64,000 bases of DNA from Azospirillum sp051124815 (GTDB lineage: Bacteria > Pseudomonadota > Alphaproteobacteria > Azospirillales > Azospirillaceae). The DNA is taken from NCBI RefSeq assembly GCF_051124815.1, contig NZ_CP118489.1:514069-578068 (forward strand), written 5' to 3'. A program made the translations under genes and the position numbers. Below are positions 1-9,100 of this stretch, one piece after another (position 1 is the first letter of the stretch; each line of letters begins with the position of its first letter). The notes below the pieces were generated by a model that saw only the letters and a program-made list of their open reading frames with translations, made no database searches and was not told the DNA's origin.

Positions 1-142
1 AAAAGCCGATCTCGGCACCGGCGCCGCTCTGCACCAGCAGGGAATGGCCGTCCGCCGCCAGTTCGCGGATCGAGGCCGGCGTCAAGCCGACGCGGTACTC
101 GTGGTTCTTGATTTCCTTGGGAACGCCGATGCGCGTGACCAT
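1..142 (-). CDS. ald: Alanine dehydrogenase, N-terminal part (cut by window edge)
   Basis: Only the first 47 codons are in the window. The translation begins MVTRIGVPKEIKNHEYRVG, continues to TPASIRELAADGH and ends in a GAGAEIGF-like stretch, which is the typical start of NAD-dependent L-alanine dehydrogenase. The enzyme interconverts L-alanine and pyruvate plus ammonia in the cytoplasm. The conserved early K and R (KEIKNHEYR) belong to the substrate-binding part of the family. The gene is read leftwards and is divergent from an Lrp/AsnC regulator 205 bases away, the usual arrangement for an alanine-responsive AldR-type activator next to ald. The start is the ATG at 142, the only one that fits the family N-terminus. 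The rest of the gene cannot be judged here. Confidence 0.9.
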   Translation of the reverse strand, partial: MVTRIGVPKEIKNHEYRVGLTPASIRELAADGHSLLVQSGAGAEIGF

Positions 143-347
143 GCGAGAACTCCCCGATCCGAGCGACTGCTCCAGCCAATCCAACCGATCCGAACTGGTA
201 TCCCAGGAAACCATCGGTCTGGCTGATTGTCTCAGTAAAGTCACTATACGGCCGGCGGACGGAGAGAATCTCTGCAAAGCCTTGCATGAATCCCCCATAG
301 TGTGGTGGTGCTTTCGCACGATCCGCCACGTCTTCGAATAAAATTGC

Positions 348-827
348 ATGCACGCCCTGGACGCCCTGGACCACAAGATCCTGCGCCTTCTCCGCAAGGA
401 CGGCCGGATGAGCAACGCCAAGCTGGCGGCGGAGGTCGGGCTGTCGCCATCGGCCTGCCTGCGCCGCCTGCACATGCTGGAGCATTCCGGCGTGATCCGC
501 GGCTATACCGCCATCATCGAGACGGCGGACGAGGAGCGGTCGGTGACGGTGATCGTGCAGATCACGCTGGAACGGCAGACCGACGACTACCTCCGCCGCT
601 TCGACGCCGCCGTCCGCCGCTGTCCGGAGGTGCGGGAATGCTATCTGCTGTCCGGCAGTTCCGACTATCTGCTGCGGGTGGTGGCGCAGGACCCGGCCGA
701 TTACGACCGCATCTACAAGGACTCGCTGTCGCGCCTGCCCGGCGTGGTGCGCATCCAGTCGAGCTTCGCCATACGCAGCGTGGTGCGGCCGGGCAGCCTG
801 CCGGCACTGGAGGAGCAGGCGGACTGA
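348..827 (+). CDS. Lrp/AsnC-family transcriptional regulator (probable AldR)
   Basis: This 159-residue protein has the full Lrp/AsnC layout. An N-terminal winged helix (LDHKILRLLRKDGRMSNAKL, then GLSPSACLRRLHMLE) is followed by the RAM/AsnC ligand-binding domain, with the characteristic GSSDYLLRVV and DYDRIYKDSLSRLPGV segments. Length and domain order are normal for the family. It lies divergent from ald, and in many proteobacteria such a neighbour activates alanine dehydrogenase in response to alanine; that specific role is inferred from position. The start ATG is at 348. The 205-base gap to ald should hold both promoters and the operator, but I could not single out a clear Lrp site there. 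Confidence 0.9.
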   Translation: MHALDALDHKILRLLRKDGRMSNAKLAAEVGLSPSACLRRLHMLEHSGVIRGYTAIIETADEERSVTVIVQITLERQTDDYLRRFDAAVRRCPEVRECYLLSGSSDYLLRVVAQDPADYDRIYKDSLSRLPGVVRIQSSFAIRSVVRPGSLPALEEQAD

Positions 828-1237
828 CCGTTGAGGGAACGTCTTCCTCTTACCCAAGGGGGCAGGTTCGCTCAGGAAGGGCTTGCTTCAGGGAGTGGGG
901 GCCGCGTGCCACCGTCGTGATCGTGTAATCCTTGAATTCCGGAGCGAACCTGTCCAAGTTCGGGGAACCATGACACTGCCGCCCCGCCATATCCGTAACC
1001 TCCTGCGTGCAGGCCGCGTTCACGCAGGCTCGCCCGCCCCGGATCTGGTCGCCTGAGGCAAGGCTCCCGGACCGTCCGGGGCCAACATCATCTCCGAATC
1101 CAAGAGAGCCGCTCGAACCGCATCCATGCGGTCACGGGTTTATCACGTGCAACCGCTGCATGACCGATGAGGCGTCCACCGGGGGGCGCCGCCCGGCAGT
1201 CGGTTGTGCATGCCGAGAAAAGCGAAGGAAGACCTCG
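828..1237. other. Intergenic region without a supported gene
   Basis: This is a 410-base gap between the Lrp gene and the Rnk-type gene. A 28-codon open frame (970-1056, plus) exists but has no family signature and only a weak ribosome site, so it is not called. A short inverted repeat (CCGGAC/GTCCGG) sits near 1068. The rnk promoter probably lies in the last 150 bases. Confidence 0.4.
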
Positions 1238-1660
1238 ATGCGTCCCGCAGACCAGTTTCCGCCCATCGTGCTGACCGCCACCGACCATGACCGCCTCTCG
1301 GCTTTGGTGGAGGCCGTTTCCGAGAGGTTGCCCGATGTATACGCGTACCTCACGGTCGAACTGGAGCGCGCTGCGGTGATCGATGCCAGCGAACTCGTGA
1401 CGACGGTGGTCACGATGGGCGCGCGCGTGGCGTTCCGGGACGAGGTAACCGGACAGGAGCGGACTGTCACCCTGGTTTATCCGGGTGATGCCGACCTCGC
1501 GGCCGGTCGGGTGTCGGTGCTGACCCCCATTGGCGCGGCCCTCATTGGCGTCGCGGAAGGACAGTCGATCACATGGTACACGCGCGATGGCGAGGCGAAG
1601 ACCCTTACCGTTTTGGCCGTCGAGCCTCCCATTGCGGACAGGGGCGCCGTCGCCGCATGA
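1238..1660 (+). CDS. rnk: Rnk-type regulator with GreA/GreB C-terminal domain
   Basis: The 140-residue product matches Rnk (regulator of nucleoside diphosphate kinase), whose E. coli member is about 136 residues. It starts with PPIVLTATDHDRLSALVEA. The C-terminal half (about residues 72-130) is the GreA/GreB C-terminal FKBP-like fold, with VTMGARVAFRDEVTG, TLVYPGDADLAAGRVSVLTP and GAALIGVAEGQSITW. Proteins of this type bind RNA polymerase near the secondary channel but lack the long Gre coiled coil, and they influence nucleotide pools and transcription. The frame is open upstream to 1007, but the ATG at 1238 has an AAGGAAG ribosome site and fits the family start. It appears to be a single-gene unit. 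Confidence 0.85.
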   Translation: MRPADQFPPIVLTATDHDRLSALVEAVSERLPDVYAYLTVELERAAVIDASELVTTVVTMGARVAFRDEVTGQERTVTLVYPGDADLAAGRVSVLTPIGAALIGVAEGQSITWYTRDGEAKTLTVLAVEPPIADRGAVAA

Positions 1661-1807
1661 TCCGCGGTCGGACGAGCGACTGCATGCAAGACGCTTCACA
1701 ACCGCTTCGTCGGCTGGGCGGCCATAGCCTCGCGACGTTCCTCCGGTTCGTGCCGTCCGATGGGAAACACGCCCTGCACCAAGGCCGCTGATCTTTCATG
1801 TTGCCTC

Positions 1808-2983
1808 TCACCCGAACAGATCCAGTTCCGGGTCCGGGGCGGTTTCCGGGTGGGTCAGGTCGGTGCAGCCGATGCCGATCAGGCGGAAGGCGCGGCCGTC
1901 CGCCTCGCGCTCCAAGAGGGCGAGGCCGGCGGCGAGGATCGCGTCGGCCGAGCGGGTCGGCTCCACCCGGCGGGAGCGGGTGAGCTGCTGGAAATCCTTG
2001 GTCTTCAGCTTCAGGACCACGCTGCGGCCAAGCAGCCCCTCGCGCTCCAGCCGGCGGGCGACCTTGTCGGCCAGCGGGCGCAGCTCCTGCGCCAGGGCGG
2101 GCAGGGTGGTGACGTCCCAGTCGAAGGTTTCCTCCGACGAGATGCTCTTGCTCGGCGACTCAGGATGCACCCGGCGGGAATCCTCGCCGCGGGCGTAGCT
2201 GTAGAGCACCCGGCCCATGGCGCCGTAGCGCTTGACCAGCCAATGCTCGTCCTTGTCCTGCAGATCGCCGACGCGGGTGATGCCGTCGGCGAACAGCTTG
2301 CGCTCCAGCGCCGGGCCGACGCCCCACAGGATGGTGACCCGCTTGGGCGCCAGGAAGGCCGCTGCCTCCGCCCGGCCCAGCGCCGAGAAGCCGCGCGGCT
2401 TGTCGAGGTCGGACGCGATCTTCGCCAGCAGCTTGTTGTAGCTGAGGCCGATGGAGGCGGTGATGCGCAGCTCGCTCTCGAACCGGCGGACGATCTCCAC
2501 CAGCGCCTGGGCCGGGCTGATGCTGAGACGGTCCTCGACGCCGGCGAGGTCGAGATAGGCCTCGTCGATGCTGATCGGCTCGACCAGGGGGGTGAAGGCC
2601 TCCATGATCTCGCGGGCGCGATGGCCGACTTCCTTATACTTGGCGATGTTGGGGCGGATGATGGTGGCGTCGGGGCAGCGGTCCAGCGCCTCGCGGATCG
2701 TCATGGCGGAGCGCACGCCCGATATGCGCGCGACATAGCAGCAGGCGGCGACCACCCCGCGATGGTCGTCGCCGCCGACGATCACCGGGCGGCTCGCCAG
2801 CTCCGGCCGGTCGCGCTTCTCCACGGTGGCATAGAAGCTGTCGCAGTCGATGTGGCCGATGGACAGGCTGTGCAGCTCCGCATGGCGGAACAGCCGCCGG
2901 CTGCCGCATTTCGGGCAGCGCGTCACTTCCCCCGGCAGGGCGGCGGCGCAGTCGCGGCAGACGCTGTGCGGGGGCGCGGTCAT
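1808..2983 (-). CDS. dinB: DNA polymerase IV (Y-family translesion polymerase)
   Basis: This 391-residue Y-family polymerase carries out error-prone bypass of DNA damage. The metal-binding catalytic motifs are visible as DCDSFYATVEKRDRPEL near residue 45 and SIDEAYLDLAG near residue 140; helix-hairpin-helix and little-finger domains follow. The C-terminus ends ELDLFG, a typical beta-clamp binding peptide. The N-terminus carries an extra four-cysteine zinc-ribbon-like knuckle (Cys9, Cys12, Cys23, Cys26) before the polymerase core, a variant seen in several alphaproteobacterial DinB proteins. It is alone on the minus strand, with its 5' side facing the AT-rich islet. No clear LexA box could be assigned upstream. 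The start ATG at 2983 keeps the zinc knuckle. Confidence 0.93.
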   Translation of the reverse strand: MTAPPHSVCRDCAAALPGEVTRCPKCGSRRLFRHAELHSLSIGHIDCDSFYATVEKRDRPELASRPVIVGGDDHRGVVAACCYVARISGVRSAMTIREALDRCPDATIIRPNIAKYKEVGHRAREIMEAFTPLVEPISIDEAYLDLAGVEDRLSISPAQALVEIVRRFESELRITASIGLSYNKLLAKIASDLDKPRGFSALGRAEAAAFLAPKRVTILWGVGPALERKLFADGITRVGDLQDKDEHWLVKRYGAMGRVLYSYARGEDSRRVHPESPSKSISSEETFDWDVTTLPALAQELRPLADKVARRLEREGLLGRSVVLKLKTKDFQQLTRSRRVEPTRSADAILAAGLALLEREADGRAFRLIGIGCTDLTHPETAPDPELDLFG

Positions 2984-3355
2984 CGTGGCGGCAGCTTAGC
3001 AAAGGGGCGCGCGAACCGCCAGCTTATGCGTACAAAGGAAGAACAGAGTGTCTTGTCAGGGGCCGATTGGAGCTGTTGAAAAGGCATGTATCTCCGGCGC
3101 AGCGATTGCTGCGGAATTATCTGGCATCCACACCAGCCCGAGCCGGGGTGGGTATTTTGGCTGGTTTGCGACACCTCGGAACCTCGAGTGACTGCTGGCG
3201 CTGGGGGACGGGCAATGTTTTGGCCGGTGCCTCCAGCGCCAGCAGTCACTTTTTGTGTACAAACTATAAGCAGTTCGCACGCAACGCGTGATAACTTGAT
3301 TTTATATCGAGATTTGTGCACATTACTGAAGTCGTTCATCGCCCATGGATTCGTC
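2984..3355. other. Left border of AT-rich islet; non-coding with a long hairpin
   Basis: This is a 372-base stretch between dinB and the first islet gene. Base composition shifts here from the high-G+C background to AT-rich DNA at about 3260. Frames on both strands stay open across it but show no family features or codon bias, so none is called. It contains the perfect 18-base inverted repeat listed separately. The motif GTACAAA occurs at both 3032 and 3258. Confidence 0.5.
3187..3250. repeat. Perfect 18-bp inverted repeat with 28-base loop
   Basis: The arm AGTGACTGCTGGCGCTGG (3187-3204) is repeated exactly in reverse complement at 3233-3250. Five T residues follow on the plus strand, so it could end rightward transcripts. 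It could equally be a protein-binding site or the trace of an inserted element at the left edge of the islet. Confidence 0.75.
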
Positions 3356-4051
3356 ATGGATTACCGTCAGCGCATGCGGGCCATCGTACTTCGCGTCATT
3401 GCAGAGGATACAAACATCGAGTTTTGGCAAAAGCTCAAGCAGAGTGCGATAGCTATATATCCGGATTCGTTCGAGACATCAGCAAATGATGTTCGGGTCA
3501 TGCCTACCCGTGCCCGCTTTAGGATTCAAGATGACAGGCACACCTTCATGGATAAGGCCATGTTCGATGCTGCTACGGCATCTGGTATGCTGCCTGTCGA
3601 TGAATTAAATCGCCAAAACAGGTGGAGATACACTTTTATCCGCTCTGGAAGAATAACGATGACCCAGAAGCGAATAAAAGACGAAGACGCAATGGCGACA
3701 CCCTCCAGTTTCCGTCGCCTCCTTGCGCTCCCCAATGAATTAGCCCGACAAATGACACTTGGACTCCCAGGTGATGTGAATGCAATAACTCCGAGCTACC
3801 TGAACGGGGTTATCGTGCACGGCCCAATCGATCCGGCTGCTAGTAGCGAGGGATTCAAGCGACTCGGGTTCATCAAGTTCGCTGTCCCCGACAGGCACTT
3901 TACGGAGTGGGCAGCCACGTTGGGTGTTGACGAAATCATTGTCGAAATGCAGAATCAAGCAAAGCGCGCGAGCCGGGGCGGAAAATCCGACCGCCGGACG
4001 CCGACTTGGAAGCCGAACGAAAAGCGGGACGAGGACAAGAAAGAGCCATGA
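3356..4051 (+). CDS. Uncharacterised protein, partner of the Xre-ImmA gene
   Basis: I do not recognise a family for this 231-residue protein. It is soluble, with no signal peptide or membrane segment, and has a very charged tail (RGGKSDRRTPTWKPNEKRDEDKKEP). Its stop overlaps the next start in an ATGA, so the two genes are almost certainly co-translated. Codon use and base composition are far more AT-rich than in the neighbours, which suggests acquisition. The middle contains SFRRLLALPNELARQMTLGLP, possibly helical. The start at 3356 is uncertain: there is no good ribosome site and the frame is open further upstream to 3086. By context it may be the effector or toxin half of a two-gene module, but that is inference only. 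Confidence 0.65.
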   Translation: MDYRQRMRAIVLRVIAEDTNIEFWQKLKQSAIAIYPDSFETSANDVRVMPTRARFRIQDDRHTFMDKAMFDAATASGMLPVDELNRQNRWRYTFIRSGRITMTQKRIKDEDAMATPSSFRRLLALPNELARQMTLGLPGDVNAITPSYLNGVIVHGPIDPAASSEGFKRLGFIKFAVPDRHFTEWAATLGVDEIIVEMQNQAKRASRGGKSDRRTPTWKPNEKRDEDKKEP

Positions 4052-5262
4052 AGGCCGGGACGCCAGGGTTTGTCGGAAATCGCCTAACGGAGGCAAGGGA
4101 AGCGCGTGGCCTTACGGCCGCTTCCCTGGCTGAGCTTGTGGGCGTGTCGCCTCAGGCTATAGCGAACTATGAGGGCGACGTGAACTCGCCTCGCCCTGAT
4201 GTCATGGCAGCCATCTCGACCCGCCTAAATTTCCCGATATCTTATTTTCTCCGCCCAGCCAATGGCTGTGAGAAGGCGCCTATCTTTTGGCGTTCTAATG
4301 CATCTGCGGTAAAGATCGGGCGACTTAAAGCCGAAAAGCGATTGATTTGGATGCGGGAAGCTGTTGAGTATCTTGGAAGGTACTTTGATTTTCCAGCCGT
4401 CGATCTTCCTGACGTTAAGGTTCCGGATGATTTCCGCGCGCTCAACTCATCGTTTATTGAGGCGGTGGCGCTGTCGTGCCGGAAGTACTTCGGACTAGGG
4501 CTAGCCCCCATTCCGGATGTTGTGGAAGAGTTGGAAGCGCATGGTGTATTCGTATCGCGCATTTCAATTGAATTTGAAGGACTGGATGCATTTTCATATT
4601 GGTCTGTTGATGAAGGACGACCTTATGTTGTTCTTGGAGCAGACAAAGCCAGTGCCGTGCGGTCTCGTTTTGATGCTGCTCATGAGTTGGCTCATTTGAT
4701 TCTGCACCGTGGTGTGGACCAAAAGCGGGTGAATTCGCCCGCTGATTGGAAGCTCCTTGAGACGCAAGCTCATAGATTCGCGAGCGCCTTCCTTTTGCCT
4801 GAAGAGGCTTTTGTTCATGAATTGTGGGCGCCAAGCCTTGATGGGTTCCTTAGCATTAAGCAACGCTGGGGCGTATCCATTGCCGCGATGATAAAGCGCA
4901 GTTCCGATTTGGGTATGCTGAGCGACGAGCAAGCTCGTCGCATGTGGATAAACTACAATAGACGTGGCTGGCGCTTATCTGAACCTCTTGATGATTCCAA
5001 TTCCATTCCGACTGAAATACCGCAGCTCTTGCGTCGAAGTTTTAATATGCTGATTTCTGAAAAGGTTGTTAGGCGTGAGCAGATTGCTAGCATTTTGCAT
5101 CTGCCGCCCAACGACTTGGAGGAAATTCTGGCGCTGCCGAATGGTTTCTTGTCAGGCCATGATGCAGAGATTCGTGCTCTGCCGAAATTTCGGCAGAATC
5201 ATGGCGGCCCTGTTCATGGCGGAGGCTCCGTTGTAGCCTTCTCTGGGCGCGGGAAGCGTTGA
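4048..5262 (+). CDS. Xre-family HTH protein with ImmA/IrrE metallopeptidase domain
   Basis: The 404-residue product begins with an Xre/Cro-type helix-turn-helix (about residues 10-65: NRLTEAREARGLTAASLAEL, then VSPQAIANYE). A DUF955 (ImmA/IrrE, COG2856) domain follows, with zinc motif HELAH at His212-Glu213-His216 and nearby DAAHELAHLILH. ImmA-type proteins cleave repressors of mobile elements, and fused Xre-ImmA proteins often act as regulators or antitoxins in two-gene modules. It overlaps the upstream gene by four bases (ATGA). Bases 4561-4620 are about 35% G+C by my count, against roughly 70% in adjacent genes, so horizontal origin is likely. The first in-frame ATG is further upstream, but the overlapping start at 4048 fits the HTH N-terminus. 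Confidence 0.88.
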   Translation: MKAGTPGFVGNRLTEAREARGLTAASLAELVGVSPQAIANYEGDVNSPRPDVMAAISTRLNFPISYFLRPANGCEKAPIFWRSNASAVKIGRLKAEKRLIWMREAVEYLGRYFDFPAVDLPDVKVPDDFRALNSSFIEAVALSCRKYFGLGLAPIPDVVEELEAHGVFVSRISIEFEGLDAFSYWSVDEGRPYVVLGADKASAVRSRFDAAHELAHLILHRGVDQKRVNSPADWKLLETQAHRFASAFLLPEEAFVHELWAPSLDGFLSIKQRWGVSIAAMIKRSSDLGMLSDEQARRMWINYNRRGWRLSEPLDDSNSIPTEIPQLLRRSFNMLISEKVVRREQIASILHLPPNDLEEILALPNGFLSGHDAEIRALPKFRQNHGGPVHGGGSVVAFSGRGKR

Positions 5263-5272
5263 ACCACCCGCA

Positions 5273-5389
5273 CTATTCAAGGGCCAGCGAGAGGCTGAGC
5301 CGAGCGCCCTCCGCGACTGATGCATCGGTAGCCAAGGACATGTAAATAAGAGCGATAAGGACGGTGGATGCGAGTCGAGAAATCTTCAT
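5273..5389 (-). CDS. Possible 38-residue signal-peptide-like ORF or gene remnant
   Basis: The minus strand encodes MKISRLASTVLIALIYMSLA followed by TDASVAEGARLSLSLALE. A basic start and a hydrophobic core with an A-x-A-like region resemble a secretion signal with almost no mature part. It sits just beyond the 3' end of the Xre-ImmA gene, in the AT-rich islet border. A perfect ribosome site (TAAGGAGG, minus strand, near 5440-5433) lies about 44 bases before the ATG, too far to serve it, with an inverted repeat between them. It may be a real small peptide, a leader, or the beginning of a gene lost when the islet arrived. No homology can be claimed. Confidence 0.3.
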   Translation of the reverse strand: MKISRLASTVLIALIYMSLATDASVAEGARLSLSLALE

Positions 5390-5397
5390 AGAAGAAC

Positions 5398-5426
5398 CCC
5401 GTTAGATAAAACCAGCGTCTAACGGG
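5398..5426. repeat. 9-bp inverted repeat at right edge of islet
   Basis: CCCGTTAGA (5398-5406) and TCTAACGGG (5418-5426) form a perfect repeat around an 11-base loop. It lies between a strong minus-strand Shine-Dalgarno sequence and the 38-codon ORF. It could be an operator, or a hairpin controlling that ORF. No T-run follows on either strand. Confidence 0.55.
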
Positions 5427-5464
5427 ATTAAACCTCCTTATTAAGCCGTTTCGAGGTTAGTCCT

Positions 5465-6145
5465 TTACCGCAGCACATCCCCACCCACCGCCAGCCGGCC
5501 GGCGACGACGGCGGCCTGGGTGCGGCTGACCACGTTCAGTTTGCGCAGGATGCTGGAGACGTGAACCTTCACCGTCTGCTCCGACACGTTCAACTCACCG
5601 GCGATCTGCTTGTTCAGCTTGCCGTCGACGATCATCGTCAGGATGCGCAGCTGCTGCGGCGACAGCGAGGCGAAGCGGCGGGCGGCGTCGGCCTCGTCGG
5701 CTTCCGTCGAGGCGGCGGACAGCGGCGGCGCCCAGGTCTCGCCAGACAGGATGGCGCGGATGGCGTCGGCCATCGCCGGCATCGACAGCGATTTGGGGAT
5801 GTAGCCCGAAGCGCCATAGGCGAGCGCCCGGCGGATGGTGTCGGAGTCCTGCAGGGCCGACAGGATGGCGACCGGCACGGTCGGGTGGTGGGCCAGCATC
5901 AGGAACAGGCCGGCGAAGCCGTTGGTGCCGGGCATGTTGAGGTCGAGAAGCACGAGGTCGATGTCGTCCGGTTGCCGTCCCACCGCGGTCATCACCGAGT
6001 CGAGGTCCGGGCATTCGATCACCCGCACCTCCGGCATCGCCTTGCCCAGTGCGTCGCGCAAGGCGGCCTGGACCAGCGGATGGTCGTCGCCGATGACGAT
6101 TGTCGTCTCTTTTACCGCCGCGCCCGCTGCGCTGTCCTCGCCCAT
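5465..6145 (-). CDS. LuxR-type response regulator, CrbR/ErdR-like
   Basis: This is a 226-residue NarL/LuxR-class regulator. The receiver begins TTIVIGDDHPLVQAALRDAL, with phosphoacceptor Asp68 in LVLLDLNMPG. The C-terminal helix-turn-helix (about 160-215) contains LSPQQLRILTMIVDGKLNKQ and VSEQTVKVHVSSILRKL. It follows the symporter-domain hybrid kinase on the same strand, 53 bases after its stop. This is the gene order of CrbS/CrbR (Vibrio) and MxtR/ErdR (Pseudomonas), in which the regulator activates acetyl-CoA synthetase. That target is an analogy; no acs gene is in this window. The ATG at 6145 was chosen because the receiver starts soon after; the frame is open further upstream only inside the kinase gene. 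Confidence 0.9.
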   Translation of the reverse strand: MGEDSAAGAAVKETTIVIGDDHPLVQAALRDALGKAMPEVRVIECPDLDSVMTAVGRQPDDIDLVLLDLNMPGTNGFAGLFLMLAHHPTVPVAILSALQDSDTIRRALAYGASGYIPKSLSMPAMADAIRAILSGETWAPPLSAASTEADEADAARRFASLSPQQLRILTMIVDGKLNKQIAGELNVSEQTVKVHVSSILRKLNVVSRTQAAVVAGRLAVGGDVLR

Positions 6146-6198
6146 GGCTTCCGCACTCCCCCCAATTGCGGCCGCCCGGCTTTTGTCCGGTTCCGGCC

Positions 6199-9100
6199 TT
6201 ACCGTTCGGCCACGGCCGCCGTCTGCAGCGCCGCCCCGTTCAGGAAGCGGCGCAGCGACGCCGGCTTCACCGGTTTGTAGAGCACGCCGCAGCCGCAACG
6301 CTCCGCCTCGGCCCGCACCGCTTCGGAACGGTCGGCGGTCAGCAGCAGCCCCTTGACCGGACGGTCCCACAATTCCCGCAACCGCTCCAGAACCGCAAGC
6401 CCCGTCTGCCCACCCCCGACGTGATAATCGACGCAGACCACATCGGGAAGTGCCCCGTCGAAGGGAGCCAGCGCCGCCAGCGCCCCGCGGACGTCCGACG
6501 CCGTCGCCACCCGGCAGCCCCATTGGCCGAGCAGGGCGCGCAAGCCCGCCAGGATCGGCTCCTCGTTGTCGATGCACAGGACCAGCAGCCCGGCCGACAG
6601 GGCAGCGGGGGTGGAGACCGGGCGGTCGACCGGCGTGGCGCGGGCCTGCTCCATCGGCACCTCCACCGCGAAGCCGGTGCCGCGCCCGACGGTGGAGCGC
6701 AGGCTGACGGGGTGGCCGAGCAGCCGGGCGATGCGGTCGACGATGGCGAGGCCGAGGCCCAGACCCTTGTCGGCGGGATTGCCGCCGCCGTTCTCCCCGC
6801 CCAGCCGGCGGAACTCCTCGAACACCTCGCGGCGCTTGGCCTCGGGGATGCCGGGACCGGTGTCCCACACCTCGATGCGCAGGCGGTCGCCGTTAATGGG
6901 GTCGCGGCGGCGCCGGCAGCCGAGCAGCACCCGGCCCTTGGGGGTGTAGCGGATGGCGTTGGACAGGAAATTCTGCAAAACCCGGCGCAGAAGCTGCGGG
7001 TCGGAGCGCACCACCGCGCCGCAGCTCACCACTTTCAGAGTCAGGCCGCGCTCCTGCGCCAGGGCGGAGAACTCCACCCCCAGCCCGCCCAGCAGTTCGT
7101 CGATGGCGAAACTGCGCTTCTGCACCCGGACATTGCCGGCATCCAGCGAGGAGATGTCGAGCAGCCCGCCCAGCAGCATCTCGGTCGAGCGCAGGGAGGC
7201 GGCGGCGTTGTCGATCATGCCGCATTCGGCCGTCCGCTGGTCGGGCGTCGGCAGGGGGCCGCGCATGCTCTCCTCCAGCGCCGAGACGAACAGGCGGGCG
7301 GCGTTCAGCGGCTGCAGAAGGTCATGGCTGGCGGCGGCGAGGAAGCGGGTCTTGCTGGCGTTGGCCGCCTCGGCCTCCGCCTTGGCCTGCTGCAGGGCGT
7401 CGGTGCGCTCCCGCACGCGGTGCTCCAGGCTTTCGTTGGCCTCGCGCAGCGCCTCGGCGGCGCGGTAGCGCTCGGTCACGTCGGTGTAGGTGGAGACGTA
7501 GCCGCCTTCGGGCAGCGGGTTGGCGACGATCTCCAGCACCGTGCCGTCGGGGCGCCGCCGCTCGTAGCGGTAGGGCCATTGCTGGTTGGCGGGGTCGCGG
7601 TTGGTCAGCAGCGCCTTCATGTCGTGGGCGCTGTATTCACCGCGCCGCTCGTTGAAGCGGATCAGGTCGGCGAAGGGCACGCCCACCCGCACCATGTCGG
7701 CCGGCAGGTCGAGCAGTTCCAGATAGCGGTGGTTCCAGGCGGCGATGCGGTGGTCGGCGTCGATCACGCAGATGCCCTGACCGATGTTCTCCAGCGTCGC
7801 CTGCAGAAGCTTGCGGTTGAAGCGCAGGGCCTCCGACGCCTCGTCCAGCATCGCCATGGCGTCGCCGCGCGACAGCGAGCGGCCCTGCAGCGAGGCGGCC
7901 ATCACCACCCGCGCCGACGCGGCACCGATGGCACCGGCGATCAGCGTCTCGGTAAAGCGGACGGCGTCGAGGTCGGCCGGGCCGGCCTCGCCTTTGCGGC
8001 CGGCGGAGTTGAGGAGGCCGCCTCTGGCGGCGTATGCGTCGAAGGCGGCGTTGCCGCGTTCCGCCCCGACGAAGCGGATGGCGAGCGCGCGCAGGTCGGC
8101 CAGCTTGGCGAGCGCCTGGGGGGTGTCGTCCTCGTCGCGGTCGGCGGTGGCGGTGGTGTAGAAGACGGCCTGGGTGCGCTCCACCGCGCTGGGGCGGGCC
8201 AGCAGCGATCCGGCGACGAAGGCGATCAGGTTGGCCAGCAGGCTCCACAGGCTGGCGTGGGAAATGGGGTCCAGCCCCCCGATCCCGAACAGCGCCTGCG
8301 GGCGCAGCCAGCCGATGCCCCAGGGGCCGAACTCCAGGAAATCGGCGGACACCGGGATGATGCCGCCCATCGACGGCACCAGCAGCGTGTAGACCCACAG
8401 CAGGAAGCCGGCGCTCAAGCCCGCCAGCGCCCCCACCCGGTTGGCGCGCGGCCAGTAGAGACCGCCGAAATAGGCCGGCCCGAACTGCGCCACCGCGACG
8501 AAGGACAACAGGCCGATGACGGTCAGCGGGTAATCGCGGTCGACCAGCCGGTGCATGACATAGGCCAGCAGCAGGATGCCCAGCACCGACAGCCGCCGCA
8601 CCAGCAGCAGCGTGCCGACCATGTCGCGCCGGCCGACGCGGGCGGCGAAGCGCGGGCGGCTGAGCAGCAGCGGCATCACCACGTCGTTGCACAGCATGGT
8701 GCTGAGCGACACCGCCGCGACGATGACCATGCCGGTCGCCGCCGACAGGCCGCCGATGAAGGACAGCAGGCTGAAGCCGCTCGCTCCCGCCGCGATGGGC
8801 AGGGTGATCATGAAGGTGTCGGGGTTGATCCCGCCTTCCCCGAAGGTTACCAGCCCAGCCACCGCGATGGGGATCATCAGGGCGCTGAGCGCCAGCAGGT
8901 ATGTGGGGTACATCCAGGCGGCGGCGCGCAGATGGCGGGGGCTGTCATTCTCCACCGTCATCACATGGTACATCTGCGGCAGGCAGAGGAAGGCGATGAT
9001 CGAGATCGCCGTGTTCGACCACCATGTCGGGTCGGTGAAGTCGGGCGACAGCAGCGGGTCGGCCTGCGGCCGGGCGATCAGGTCGGTGTAACCGTCGAAC

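Noticed and set aside
970..1056. A 28-codon frame before the Rnk gene
   Set aside because: The ribosome site is weak and nothing marks the product as real.
2980..3357. A minus-strand frame of about 125 codons across the islet border hairpin
   Set aside because: Its amino-acid pattern partly mirrors the inverted repeat and shows no codon bias, ribosome site or family.
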